DNA from: Grammothele lineata
Lineage: Eukaryota > Basidiomycota > Agaricomycetes > Polyporales > Polyporaceae
Direction of reading: 5' to 3'
DNA length: 64,000 bases
Assembly (NCBI GenBank): GCA_002150815.3
Contig: NDFF03000091.1
Span: 310,001-374,000 of the forward strand
Part shown: piece after piece, positions 12,999-23,755 of the stretch
Layout of the letters: every line of letters begins with the position of its first letter
How positions within the stretch are numbered: the stretch's first letter is position 1
Translations under genes and position numbers: made by a program
The notes under the pieces: model-generated
Database searches by the model: none
What the model saw: only the letters and a program-made list of their open reading frames with translations
Told to the model about the DNA's origin: nothing

Positions 12999-13264
12999 CT
13001 TTAGGAGCAGAAGGCAGTCCGCAGAGATAGTCAACGGGAAGCAGAGTAGCTGCTCCGGCCGACACGCACCGACGCGACTGAACTCAACAGCGCGTCGAAG
13101 TTAGCGCCGATGCCAATGTTCAATCGGAGCCAATCGGAGTTCCAACACAAGCAGAGGTAAGTGGCGGGGTTACTCAGCGGAGCCGGCACGTATTCCTTGG
13201 ACACACCCCTCTAGACTCCCGCGTCACTCACCTTTACTTTCCCCCTCCTGCCGTTCCTTTCATC

Positions 13265-16200
13265 ATGACTTCCCCAAGACTCGTTGACTCTTTTACCGCG
13301 CCGAAGGACGTTCTCGATGAATTCGCTCAAATGGCCGAGGAAGAGGACATCGACCCGTTTGCGGAGACGGCCTCGAAACGTCAAATCGCCTCCCGCCAGT
13401 CCGATTACCACAACCGTCGTTTCAACCGTCAGGCTCATGACAGTGCCGACGCATTCAAGGCTTCGACGGACGGGGAGGATGTGGAAGGCGGGTACAAGGA
13501 TGCGATGAGGCTGCAGCGTCTCGAGAAGGAGGAGGAGCGGGTCAGGCGTGCGATTGAGGACAAGGAGAAGCAGGCGCGGGAGGAGGGCCAGATGAAGATG
13601 GACTTGGACAGGACACCCCCTCGCGCGGAATTGGAGGCTGCCGAGAAGGAGCTCGCCGCGCTCCAAGGCACGAAGCGAAAGCGAAGGTGGGACGTGCCGG
13701 ACGAAAACAAGGAGAACCAGGAGACTAAGGGTGAGTGGTCTCAAGAGGCTCTCGATGGCGCTGCGCCGAAGAAGCGGCGTTCTAGATGGGATGCGACTCC
13801 CGCTGATGTTGCGGCCGAAACCCCGGGCGGGAAGAGGTCGCGTTGGGACCAAGCCCCCGCCGCCACACCGGACGTGCCGATGACGCCAATTATCATGAAC
13901 GCGCCCGGTCTCATGCACGAGGACAAACACAATCGCTATCTCACCGACGAAGAGCTCGACGCTATCCTCCCCTCTTCTGGCTATGCCATTGTCACGCCTC
14001 CCCCCGGCTATGCGCCCCTTGTACGCCCACCGAAGCTCTCAGCACCATCAGTTACGGAGATTGGTGGCTTCCAAATTCAAGAGAGTTCGGACGCTGCGGC
14101 AGCGGCAGCGGCTGCTGGTCTTGCGCCGGAGCTGCCAACCGAAATCCCTGGTGTTGGCAACCTGGCGTTCTTCAAGGCAGAGGACGCACAGTATTTCGCC
14201 AAGATCCTGAAGGAGGAAGATGAAACGGAGCTGTCGGTGGATGAAATGAAGGAGCGCAAAATCATGCGACTGCTCCTCAAGATCAAGAACGGCACTCCCC
14301 CCGTCCGTAAGACAGCCCTTCGTCAAATCACAGACAAGGCCCGCGAGTTCGGTGCAGGGCCATTGTTCGACAAAATCCTTCCCCTTCTCATGGAGCGGAC
14401 ATTGGAGGACCAGGAGCGGCACCTTCTCGTCAAGGTCATCGACCGCGTTCTCTACAAGCTCGATGACTTGGTCCGTCCGTACGTGCACAAGATCCTCGTC
14501 GTCATCGAGCCCCTGCTCATTGACGAGGATTACTACGCTCGTGTCGAAGGTCGTGAGATCATTTCGAACTTGTCCAAGGCGGCGGGTCTTGCGCATATGA
14601 TCTCCACCATGCGTCCCGACATTGACCATGCCGACGAGTACGTTCGTAACACCACCGCTCGTGCGTTCTCCGTCGTCGCGTCCGCGCTCGGTATCCCCTC
14701 CCTCCTCCCCTTCCTGAAGGCCGTCTGCCGTAGCAAGAAGTCCTGGCAAGCCCGCCATACGGGTATCCGCATCGTTCAGCAGATTGCCATCATGATGGGT
14801 TGTGCAGTTCTCCCTCACCTCCGCAATCTTGTAGACTGTATCGCACACGGTCTTCAGGACGAACAGACGAAGGTCCGGACGATGACTGCCTTGGCGCTTG
14901 CTGCGTTGGCTGAAGCTGCCGCGCCGTACGGTATCGAGTCTTTTGATAATGTTCTCAAGCCGCTGTGGGTCGGCATTCGTCTGCACCGTGGCAAGAGTCT
15001 GGCAGCCTTCCTCAAGGCCATTGGTTTTATCCTTCCTCTCATGGACCCCGAGTACGTGTCGTACTACATCAAGGAGGTCACCATCATCCTCATCCGTGAG
15101 TTCCAAACCTCGGACGAGGAGATGAAGAAGATCGTTTTGAAGGTCGTCCAGCAGTGTGCGGCGACGGAGGGTGTGACGCCCCAGTACATCAAGCAGGACA
15201 TCCTCCCCGATTTCTTTAAGGCCTTCTGGGTCCGTCGGATGGCGCTCGACCGCCGTAACTACCGTCAAGTCGTGGAGACCACCGTCGAGCTTGCACAGAA
15301 GTCTGGTGTCGCCGAGATTGTGGGGCGAATTGTCAACGATCTCAAGGACGAGGCGGAGCCTTACAGGAAGATGGTCATGGAGACAATCACGAAGGTTGTG
15401 GCCTCACTCGGCGCGTCCGACATTGACGAACGTCTCGAAGTTCGCCTTGTTGACGGCATCATCTACGCCTTCCAAGAACAAACCACTGAGGATCAAGTGA
15501 TGCTGGACGGTTTCGGTACTGTTGTCAACGCCCTCGGTATGTGTCTACACCTCATCGTCTTGACGCGCCTTACTAATGATTTTACGCAGGCATTCGTGTG
15601 AAGCCTTACCTGACCCAGATTGTGTCTACGATTCTCTGGCGTCTCAACAACAAGAGCGCGAAGGTTCGTCAACAGGCAGCCGACCTCACAACTCGTCTCG
15701 CGGTTGTTATCAAGCAATGTGGTGAAGACCAGTTGCTCAGCAAGCTTGGCCTCGTGCTCTTCGAGCAGCTCGGTGAGGAGTATCCTGACACGCTCGGTAG
15801 TATCATCGCTGCCGAAGGAGCCATTGCCAATGTCGTTGGTATGACGCAGATGAACCCTCCTGTGAAAGATCTCCGTGAGTAGCCTTTCTGTCGCTTCCCC
15901 ATAGCATGTTGATCTAATTCTGTCACAGTGCCACGCATGACGCCAATCCTCCGTAACCGTCACGAAAAGGTGCAAGAGGCGACCATCAACTTGATCGGTC
16001 GTATCGCGGATCGTGGCGCGGAGTTCGTCCCCGCCCGCGAGTGGATGCGTATCTGCTTCGAGCTGCTCGATCTCCTAAAGGCACACAAGAAGGGTATCCG
16101 TCGAGCGGCCGTTAACTCGTTCGGCTACATTGCCAAGAGTTTAGGTCCCCAAGATGTCCTCCAAGTCCTTCTCACGAACTTGCGTGTGCAAGAACGTCAG

Positions 16201-16850
16201 AGCCGTGTTTGCAGTACCGTCGCGATTGCCATCGTTGCGGAAACTTGCGGACGTGAGTGGCCACTAACCTTTCTGTTTTTCCTCGCTAACATCTGCTTAC
16301 AGCCTTCACGTGTCTACCCGCAATTCTCAACGAGTACCGGACGGCGGAACTCAACGTCCGAACTGGCTGTCTGAAAGCACTGTCTTTCGTCTTTGAGTAT
16401 GTCGGACCACAGTCCGCGTACTACGCCGACTCGGTCGTGACAATGCTCGAGGACGCGCTCACCGATCGCGACCTCGTGCATCGGCAGACGGCGAGCACCA
16501 TCGTCAAGCACCTTGCGCTCGGCGTCGCAGGTCTTGGATGCGAGGATTCCATGCTTCACCTGATGAACCTCGTATGGCCCAACTGTTTCGAGACGTCACC
16601 CCACGTCATTGGTGCGGTCATGGAGGCAATTGAGGCGATGCGCGTGACGCTCGGCCCCGGTGTACTCCTGTCGTACGTTCTCCAGGGTCTGTTCCATCCC
16701 GCGCGCAAGGTGCGCGAGGTGTACTGGCGCATCTACAACTCTCTCTACCTTGGTGCCTCGGATGCGTTGGTACCGTTCTACCCGGACCTCGGCGAGTTGA
16801 GTGAAGGGCAAAATGTGTATGACCGCCACCCGCTGCAGATGTTTGTTTGA
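13265..16850 (+). CDS. SF3B1: Splicing factor 3B subunit 1 (SF3b155 / Prp10)
   Basis: Core U2 snRNP protein that clamps the branch-site helix in the spliceosome. Four exons (13265-15536, 15590-15874, 15929-16252, 16303-16850) give 1142 residues. The N-terminal third is disordered and holds three RWD motifs (about residues 141, 175 and 192), the U2AF-ligand motifs that bind UHM domains, plus [18 protein letters not shown] sequence. The C-terminal two thirds is the HEAT-repeat superhelix, recognisable by EDEQRHLLVK-like, [53 protein letters not shown] and [11 protein letters not shown]. The protein ends [10 protein letters not shown], close to the conserved C-terminus of the family. Length is somewhat below the human protein because of a shorter N-terminal part. 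Intron 1 carries a near-consensus TACTAAT branch motif just upstream of its 3' splice site. Confidence 0.96.
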
Positions 16851-17340
16851 GGCTGTTGTATAGTAGTCACTGATGTGTTCCCGGTTCCCGGCTCTCTGTA
16901 CCCTACTCTACTCTTCTATACGCGATAGCAATGCTGATTCACTGACTTGGGAGCATCTCCAAGCTACGAGGATAAGCTACCGCTATAAACTCTGATGGTC
17001 CAATTCCGACGGACGCAACGTTGGCCTCCTCTCGATCGAACTAAATCATGAGTTAAATTTCACGACCGCTGACTGAGCAATCTCGTGTGTTAAGTCTCTG
17101 GAGCTTCCCAAGCAACGGACAAAGGATGTATGTGCATTGCACAGCCATTCGGAGTCGGGGAAGCTTGTCCCCGGCTACAAACCTAAAACGCAACCCTGGG
17201 CTCTCCTGCTGGAGGAAATCTGCGGTCTTCCTGCAACCTCCACCATCTAATCTGTGGCAACGAGCAAGTGCCGATAGTGAGTAACCGATGTCTTCTCACA
17301 CTGCTCAGTCATATGGCTGATGGACAACTAGATATCATCT
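16851..17340. other. Intergenic region between SF3B1 and BTB gene
   Basis: About 490 bp between two same-strand genes. I see no recognisable gene, repeat or RNA. It presumably contains the SF3B1 3' UTR and the BTB gene promoter. Confidence 0.5.
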
Positions 17341-19052
17341 ATGTCGGAGGCTCGTGCCCCCACATTTGCTCAAGCCCCGTTCAATAACCCGGCGGGGGAT
17401 ATCACCCTTCGATCAAGCGATGGCGTGCACTTCCACGTTCGAAGTGCAATCCTGGCGGAGGCGTCGCCCATCTTCTCAGATATGCTTTTGGTCCCACAGC
17501 CGTCTCAGCCCGGGGGGTCGGCGGATCCCGCGAATTCGCTAGACGGGAAACCTGTTGTGGCACTCTCAGAGGACAGCGCGACACTCGATCCTTTGCTTCG
17601 CCTTTGCTATCCCACAAAGGACCCGGAGCTTACGGAGCTTCGTGATATTCGACTCGTCCTCGGCGCAGCGCTCAAATACGAGATGGACGAGGCGGCGTCG
17701 CTCATGAAGAAGGCCCTCCGCTCGTACTTGACGACACAGCCTTTCAGGGTGTGGGCTGCTGCCTGTCTCCTTCGTCTCGAATTCGAAGCCAAGGCTGCCG
17801 CGATGGCGCTACTGGGAAAGGAAATGCCTGCAGAAACGCCCCCCGAGCTAGACGAGGTCTCCGCGGGAGACTACTATCGACTTGAGACGTACCACCGCGT
17901 GGGTGGGAACGTCCCTGATGCGTTCAAGTTCTGCGAACTGAACCCGACAGACGTCGAGCCCTCCTCCACACGCAAGAAACGGAGAAAGTCCGATGGCACC
18001 GTGGTCTACCAGGCCCGCCCTTACGCCGATATCATTATTCGTTCCACCGACGGACACGACTTCCCGTCGCATCGCATTATCCTCTCGCTCGCCTCCTCCG
18101 TCATCGGGGCGCAGATCGCGCGCCAACACGCCTCCCGCGATACCGCGCCTTCCTCTGACTCCGGCTTGCCCGTGCTCACTATCGACGCAGATGGCGCGAC
18201 GCTCGGGCCGGTGCTCGAGCTCTTCTACGCACGCACGCGCACACCCGTGCCCCACATCTCCTCCCTTTCGCTCCCGCAGATCTTCGCGATGGCCTCGCTC
18301 GCGCGACGGTGCGCGGCGGACGGCGCGCTCGAGGCGCTGCGCTTCCAGGCGTTCTGGCACGCATACAGCGCGCGCCCGCTCGCTGCCGTCCTTGTCGCCG
18401 CGGGCGCGGGCTTTGCGGACTGGGCCGCGGACGCGCTCCCCGCGCTTCGCGGCGACCTCTTCGTGCACGGATACGTGCCTGAGATGGAGACCACGCCCGC
18501 GGCGGTGTACCATCGCCTCATGCTCAACCGTCGCAAGAGTGTCGCTGCGACTGCCCGCTTGACGGGCAGCCCAGTACCGTCTACGCCGACCGCGGTCAAC
18601 AACACCAGCGCCACGCCGTCCTCACCCAGTCCGGCGCGACCGTTGTCTGTCCCCGTGAGCGCAGGTCCGAGCGCGGCAAGCGTGAGCCAGGTTACGGTGC
18701 AGCGAGCACCAGAGGGCGATCCATGGCTCCTTGACTTGTCGCGCAAGACCGCGGATGGGTTAGCGCAGTACACAGGCGGCGGAGAGGGCGGGCGCGGGAG
18801 CATATACCGCCTAGACCCGAACTTGAAGAAGATCCTGGAAGAGTCGCTCACGCGGAAGACGTGGTGTCGCCGGTGCGAGCCAAACGTGCGCATCATGCTA
18901 GGCATGAAGGAGCTGTTCAACCAAGTGGTCTCTGTAGCCTATCAGCATGACGTGAGTGGCATCCCTCTTCACGGGCATTGGGCTACGGGACACAATGGCT
19001 GACTGTTCACGGACGTCGGCTTTGACAGCGGGGGAAAGACTTGAGCTTATGA
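17341..19052 (+). CDS. Double-BTB/POZ domain protein, paralogue A
   Basis: Protein of about 544 residues with two BTB/POZ-like modules. The first begins at NPAGDITLRSSDGVHFHVRS, with ILAEASPIFSDM (residues about 15-50) and LLRLCYPTKDPEL, KYEMDEAASLMKKAL further on. The second begins at RPYADIIIRSTDGHDFPSHR (about residue 222). BTB domains dimerise and often recruit Cul3 ubiquitin ligases or chromatin partners; the target is unknown here. The tail KTWCRRCEPNVRIML carries a Cys pair also present in paralogue B at 33761. The reading frame stays open to 19002, but GTGAGT at 18952 sits exactly where paralogue B has the same donor. I therefore favour an intron 18952-19028 and a short last exon ending RGKDLSL at 19052. 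Codon use is very GC-rich in the second half. The family is common in Agaricomycetes and has no assigned role that I know of. Confidence 0.8.
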
Positions 19053-19194
19053 GCGGCATCTGCGGAGGATATCCTTAGATCTAGACGAGCATTTAGGTTG
19101 AAGGATCCTCATATTGCACATTCATCTTTACAGATCTCATCGGAATGGTTGTAATCCTGCCTGTGCAAGTAATTCTCTTGGAGTCAAACGCAGC

Positions 19195-19888
19195 TCATGC
19201 TCGTTGCGTCAGCCGCCGGCGATATTCCGGGTCAAGGAATCTCGTGTCGAGAGGCCACGGCTTGCCCATCCACGTAGCGAGCTCCGTGTGATCCTTGAGG
19301 GCGTTGTTGGTATTAGGATGGATCAAAACCCTAAGGCAGAGTTTAGCGTAGTTCAATCCGGGGCACAAATCTAAACAAAGCTCACGAGAGGGGGCCGCGG
19401 TTGACGACGAGCCAGGAGAAGAAGGTACCGGTCTGGTGCGGGTTGAAAACATTCACTTCGAACATGGGGACAGGGTGTGGCCCGACAGGCTTATCCCAGA
19501 ACCTATAGATGCGAAGCTAGCAGCCCCAGCTGAGGTCAGCATTTTGTTCCAGCTGATATCGTGCCGTGTCGCAGCGTACCTCGGGGAACTCCCTTCGGAT
19601 GCGTTCGTGAAGCTCCTTTGCGAACTTGACCTCTTCAGGAGCATTGGGGAAGTAGTAAACTAAAGGCGAATTAGCATGTAAGTAGTATACCGTTCAACCA
19701 ACGGCGAAGGACAATTTACTGTGAAAGTCGAAGCCGTTGTTAGATGAGTCTATGGGCTTGGGGAACTCGTCGTAGGCATCCGATCGCGGACCCGGCGGGT
19801 TGTAAAGTGACTTGCCGTCCGCATTGAACTTTTCCGGGAGCGGCTCGGCGTTCTCGTAGCCTACAAGGGGCGACTTGTAGTCGTACAT
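19195..19888 (-). CDS. DOPA 4,5-dioxygenase-family protein
   Basis: Small extradiol-type aromatic dioxygenase relative, 171 residues in four exons (19720-19888, 19580-19659, 19386-19516, 19195-19330), all phases consistent. Family hallmarks are GFDFHIYYFPN near residue 53 (first His), FWDKPVGPHPVPMFEV (second His), FSWLVVNRGPLSVLIHP (third His) and the C-terminal WMGKPWPLDTRFL. Known members open the DOPA ring to the betalamic/muscaflavin precursor in Amanita; most fungal homologues have no tested substrate. The start ATG at 19888 is the first ATG downstream of a TATA box at 20033-20040. Upstream in-frame sequence lacks an ATG. It is convergent with the BTB gene. Confidence 0.88.
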
Positions 19889-20032
19889 GAAGAGATTATC
19901 AGATAGCGGGATAGCAGGGGGTACGAGGTTGATCAAATCGACTAAGTAGTGTCAAAGCTTTGTCAGGTCGAGCGCAGCTGCAGGATGAGATCTTGAGAAG
20001 GTGTGTAGGTCCGTCTTCCCCCGCGTGTTGCG

Positions 20033-20040
20033 TTTATATA
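20033..20040 (-). promoter_or_regulatory. TATA box of the DOPA dioxygenase-like gene
   Basis: The minus strand reads TATATAAA here, 145 bp upstream of the ATG at 19888, with no ATG in between. A 5' UTR of roughly 110-120 nt would follow. Confidence 0.5.
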
Positions 20041-20884
20041 TTGAGAGTCGAGCGTTCGGCCCAGAGAGAGATTTGCAGCTGAGGAGGACGAGATTCGAGG
20101 CTTGGTAATCCGCGCCTAAATATGTAGATCGAAGTCGCAGGGAGTCAGGGACGGCATTCAAATACTAGGGCTTGGTCAGTTCGCGTCATCCTGATCGCCC
20201 AAGACGTGCAGCCCCGCAGCTGGGATTGGGTGGCCTGCATCATGGGCTACTCCATGGTGTTATCACCGCGCTAGGAATTGCGGTCGTGACTTCGACGGAT
20301 CTAATCGAAAGGCGACTGACGTTGAATTTCCTTCGTAGGGTAACAGTATAACGGCCGTCAGTGGTAGAGCAAACATGACGGATAGATATAGGCGATCTGC
20401 ACCAGCCAGGTGAAGAGTGTCGTACGTTTCGAAGGATCAAGCCGAAAGAACAACTAGCGTGGCCACTGACAAGCTGCAGTATCCATTGGATTGAATGCGG
20501 CCAGCTGCGGCATATGCATGATAGTGTGGAGTTAGCGCTAGTGTGATGTGAGCATAATGAATAAGCAGCATTTGAAGTAGTCGTAACAGTGTGGCAGGAC
20601 CGACTCGTATTTGTCCTCGCTCATATGGCTGCGTTTCTGTCAATCTTTCCTTCAACTCGAGTCTACGGCACCGGGCAATACCCGCCACGACGCTAGAATG
20701 GCTTCGTGGTGCCTTCGCGAGCAAGGTACAGGCGCAAACGGCATCGTGCTGACCCAGCACGGAACTCCCGGGGCACGGCCAGTAGTGGCCAGTAGCAAAA
20801 GCATCAAGTTCCCATGGTCTGCCCTACTTGCTTCTCTCCCTTCTCCTCGCTCTCCACACTATTTGCCCCTCAGTGGGTAATGGG
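20041..20884. other. Intergenic, divergent promoter region
   Basis: About 840 bp between the DOPA dioxygenase-like gene and the alpha/beta hydrolase gene. Short frames on both strands show no conserved motif. I see nothing supportable apart from the TATA box at its left side. Confidence 0.5.
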
Positions 20885-22208
20885 ATGCTACCAATGGCCA
20901 AGTCCAAGTTGTTGAGCCGTCAGCCGATCAAAACGGTATACCTCCTCTACTTCGTCATCTCCATCCTCGTCCAGATCCCCTTCTGGCTCCTGGTCTTCCT
21001 ACTATTCCCCGCCCGTCGTCCACGCCCAGCATGGTCGCTCAAACGTGCAATGATAGCACGGACTTTCCAGGAGCTATTCACAATCAGGATCGAGCCGTCG
21101 GCCAAACGGCGTGACCCTTTGGAAGAGGTGCTCGATAGCTCCCTCAAAGACGCCAAGTTCTGCTGGATCCCTCCCCTCGCAGAAGCGACGGATGGGGAGC
21201 CGAGCCTACTATGCGGCGAGCTACGGCGCGTCGCGGAGATCGCTGGCGTGCGCTCCACCAAGATTGCTGGGTATTGGCTGCTCAAGAAAGGCGCGAAATG
21301 GGAGGGAGAGAAAGCCAAGCCCGGAGAGAAGACAGTGCTGCATCTGCACGGCGGTGCATTCTACGTGAGTCTACCGTTATACATGCGACGTTCGTCTCGA
21401 ATCTGAACGCGTTTCTCCGCAGCTTGGCTCGGGGCATCCTTCGGACCTCACCTCCAACATGACCCGCGGCCTCCTCGAACACTCGCAGACCCTGTCTCGT
21501 ACATTCGCCGTGGACTACCGCCTTTGCGCCTCGGCGCCCCACCCGCCCACGAATCCTTTCCCTGCCGCGGTCTTAGACGGGATCGCCGGGTACCGTTACC
21601 TTGTCAGCGATCTTGGTTTCGCTCCCGAGAATATCATTGTCGCCGGTGACTCCGCAGGGGGAAACCTCGCACAAGCACTCGTCCGGCACCTTATCGAGAA
21701 CCCCGGCGTTGGCCTCCCGCCGCCAGGACAGCTTTTATTGTTTTCGGGTTGGCTGGACCCATCCATGTCACGCGCGGGACCCCAGTCGAGCATAATCAGG
21801 AACGCGTCCTCCGACATATTCATTACGGTGCTCCCGGAAGGGCGGCTGTTCGGCGAATACGGTGTTACGTCGTTCCGCGGCCCCCTGGACCTCGTCGAGA
21901 TGCGGACAAACAGATACCTCTCGCCCGCGTCTACGGAGTGTAAGACCGCCGACGGCGGCGAGGGGACGGTGGGGCTGTTCAAGGGGTTCCCGGAGACGTA
22001 CGTCGTGGCGGGAGGCGCGGAGCGGTTGCTGGACGACTCCACCGTGACCATCGAGCGCATGCGGGCGGACGGAGTGGCGGTTACGGAAGATATTTCCCCA
22101 GACGCAATACATGACTTCGTCATTTTCCCCTGGCACGAGCCTGAGAGAACGGACGTGCTGAAGAGAGTGGCAAAGTGGATAGATGGGAAGGACGCGGCGG
22201 GTTTATAA
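20885..22208 (+). CDS. Membrane-anchored alpha/beta hydrolase (HSL-type esterase)
   Basis: Esterase or lipase-like serine hydrolase. An N-terminal hydrophobic helix (KTVYLLYFVISILVQIPFWL) suggests membrane anchoring, probably in the ER. One intron splits the oxyanion-hole motif HLHGGAFY (exon 1 end, donor GTGAGT at 21365) from LGSGHPSD. The nucleophile elbow is VAGDSAGGNLAQ, and the acid and base are expected near VVAGGAERLLDD and DAIHDFVIF. The HGG plus GDSAGG pattern places it in the hormone-sensitive-lipase group, whose fungal members cleave diverse short-chain or steroid esters. The start at 20885 is the first in-frame ATG; one at 20897 is also possible. Its stop lies 80 bp from the stop of the convergent HD-domain gene. 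Confidence 0.87.
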
Positions 22209-22287
22209 GGTCTACTGTACAGTTCTTGACAGAGTTGTGCTCTACTCTTCAATGGTTACTCGGACGTTGTAGTTCTCAATGTCCAAG

Positions 22288-23413
22288 TCAATCAGATGAG
22301 TTGTCCACTCGAGCCCGAGCCTGCTCCCGTTCCTCAGCCAAAGCTTGTCCCCACTCTGTGACTTCGGGGTGTTTGAGTAGAGGTAGGCTGCTGTCGAAAA
22401 AAGGTTGCAGATTCTTCATCCCGTGATTACGCTCGTACTCCGAGGCTGATATTCGTCAATATGCGTTATAGACGAGAGGCGAGTTAGCGATCACGCACCC
22501 TGAGCTGCCATCTCGAATCTATCGAGGTCTACGAACTCAATTGTCAGTGCGGAGCACGAGGTAGAGTAGCAAAATTACCTTTGACAAACTTTGCTTCAGC
22601 GCTCTCTTGGGCTTCATACTCCTATGATGATGACGTCAAACCGCTTAGATGAATCGCTGAGCAAGAGAACGAGGCGCACGCACATTCCACAAGGCCATGA
22701 TTCGCTGAGCTGCTGGATTATCATGTAACATATCATGAACGAAGTTGTGCATTGCCTCCTATATGCCTGATTGTCAATGGGCGGGATCAAGGCAGCCTAC
22801 GCGTAACATACGGCTTCGAGACGTCGTTTCTCTGTTTTTGGTATGCCCTCCCGGGGGGATATGTCGCCAACTGAGATCACGTCAGGAAGAAGGTTCCAAC
22901 GGCCTTACGAATGTGTCACCTTGGGCCTCCGCCAAGTCATGGACGATGGCCATCATCACGCATCTCGAAGAGTAGTCAGTTATCCGTTTCGGTCCGATTG
23001 TACCAACTTGAGCCGCTCACTTTGGAATGTCTAGTGTGGCGTCGGACGTGCACATAGCGAGAACAGCCATGCGGTACATGTGATCCGATATACTGACAAT
23101 GTCTTTAGTCACGTCATTCAACATAAAGCAAGGACGAGGACGGACCTTTCGGGGCCGGGCACCTACTGGGCGGGTCTCAATCAGCAGCCGAGATACGCTG
23201 AGACAAAGGCGGGCGCATACGCTATGATCGACCCATCCTGTTCTTTTCTGCGTCTGCATTATTGTGAGCAGTGCTTCTGTATAGTCGAAGGAGACGCTGC
23301 ACCTTCAGTCTCTCCAGGATGTGGAAGAAAGCCAGCCGGTCTTTCGCCACATTACCGGACGAGCTGTACAAAGGCGGAAAGACACGCTTCGTGGAATTTT
23401 GTGTGGAAGACAT
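22288..23413 (-). CDS. HD-domain 5'-deoxynucleotidase, HDDC2/YfbR type
   Basis: Metal-dependent phosphohydrolase of the HDDC2 family, which removes phosphate from deoxynucleoside 5'-monophosphates. The protein starts MSSTQNSTKRVFPPLYSSSG, then FHILERLK, TQKRTGWVDHS, SISDHMYRMAVLAM (first metal His), KCVMMAIVHDLAEAQVGDI (HD pair), PREGIPKTEKRRLEAEAM, ALWNEYEAQESAEAKFVKDL and ends EQARARVDNSSD. At least seven short introns interrupt it, and nearly every junction falls in frame with good GT-AG signals. The exception is the join between GWVDHS and DIVSISDHM (about 23107-23235). There the cleanest splice (donor at 23165, acceptor at 23107) leaves about 18 extra residues not usual in the family, so this junction may be wrong. 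The gene is divergent from Doa10. Confidence 0.85.
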
Positions 23414-23755
23414 GCCCCGGAATTTGTTTTCCCACCGAGAACACAGTGGCGTGCGCAGGACAGTGGACAGAAGACGCATCAAGGCGCCTTGCAGCACGTC
23501 GAAGTCGAAGGACCTCCGAGTCGAAATAAGCCTGGCCGCGGCAGGAGCCGTGAGAGGAGTAAATCGGCTTTGGCCGGCCCGAGCGAGACGCGTGCCTTTG
23601 TGGCGTCTCCATCGGGCGTCTACTGCAACTCTCCCCTGTTGCCGGTCCTCCGACCTCCACATCTTGCTACAGTTTCGTCCCAGTTCTCTTCCTCCTCTAG
23701 CCCTCGACGTCGTCTTTCACGGAACGAAAGAAGGACCACAAAACGCTGCATCTAT

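Noticed and set aside
14048..15268. 406-codon frame on the minus strand
   Set aside because: It is antisense to the SF3B1 exon 1, which is certain; GC-rich third positions create long antisense frames and no motif is present.
17848..18513. 221-codon minus-strand frame
   Set aside because: Antisense to the second BTB module, Arg-rich, no motif.
19195..22208. Betalain-type pigment gene cluster around the DOPA dioxygenase-like gene
   Set aside because: Only one family member with a nearby generic hydrolase; no tyrosinase or glucosyltransferase in the window.
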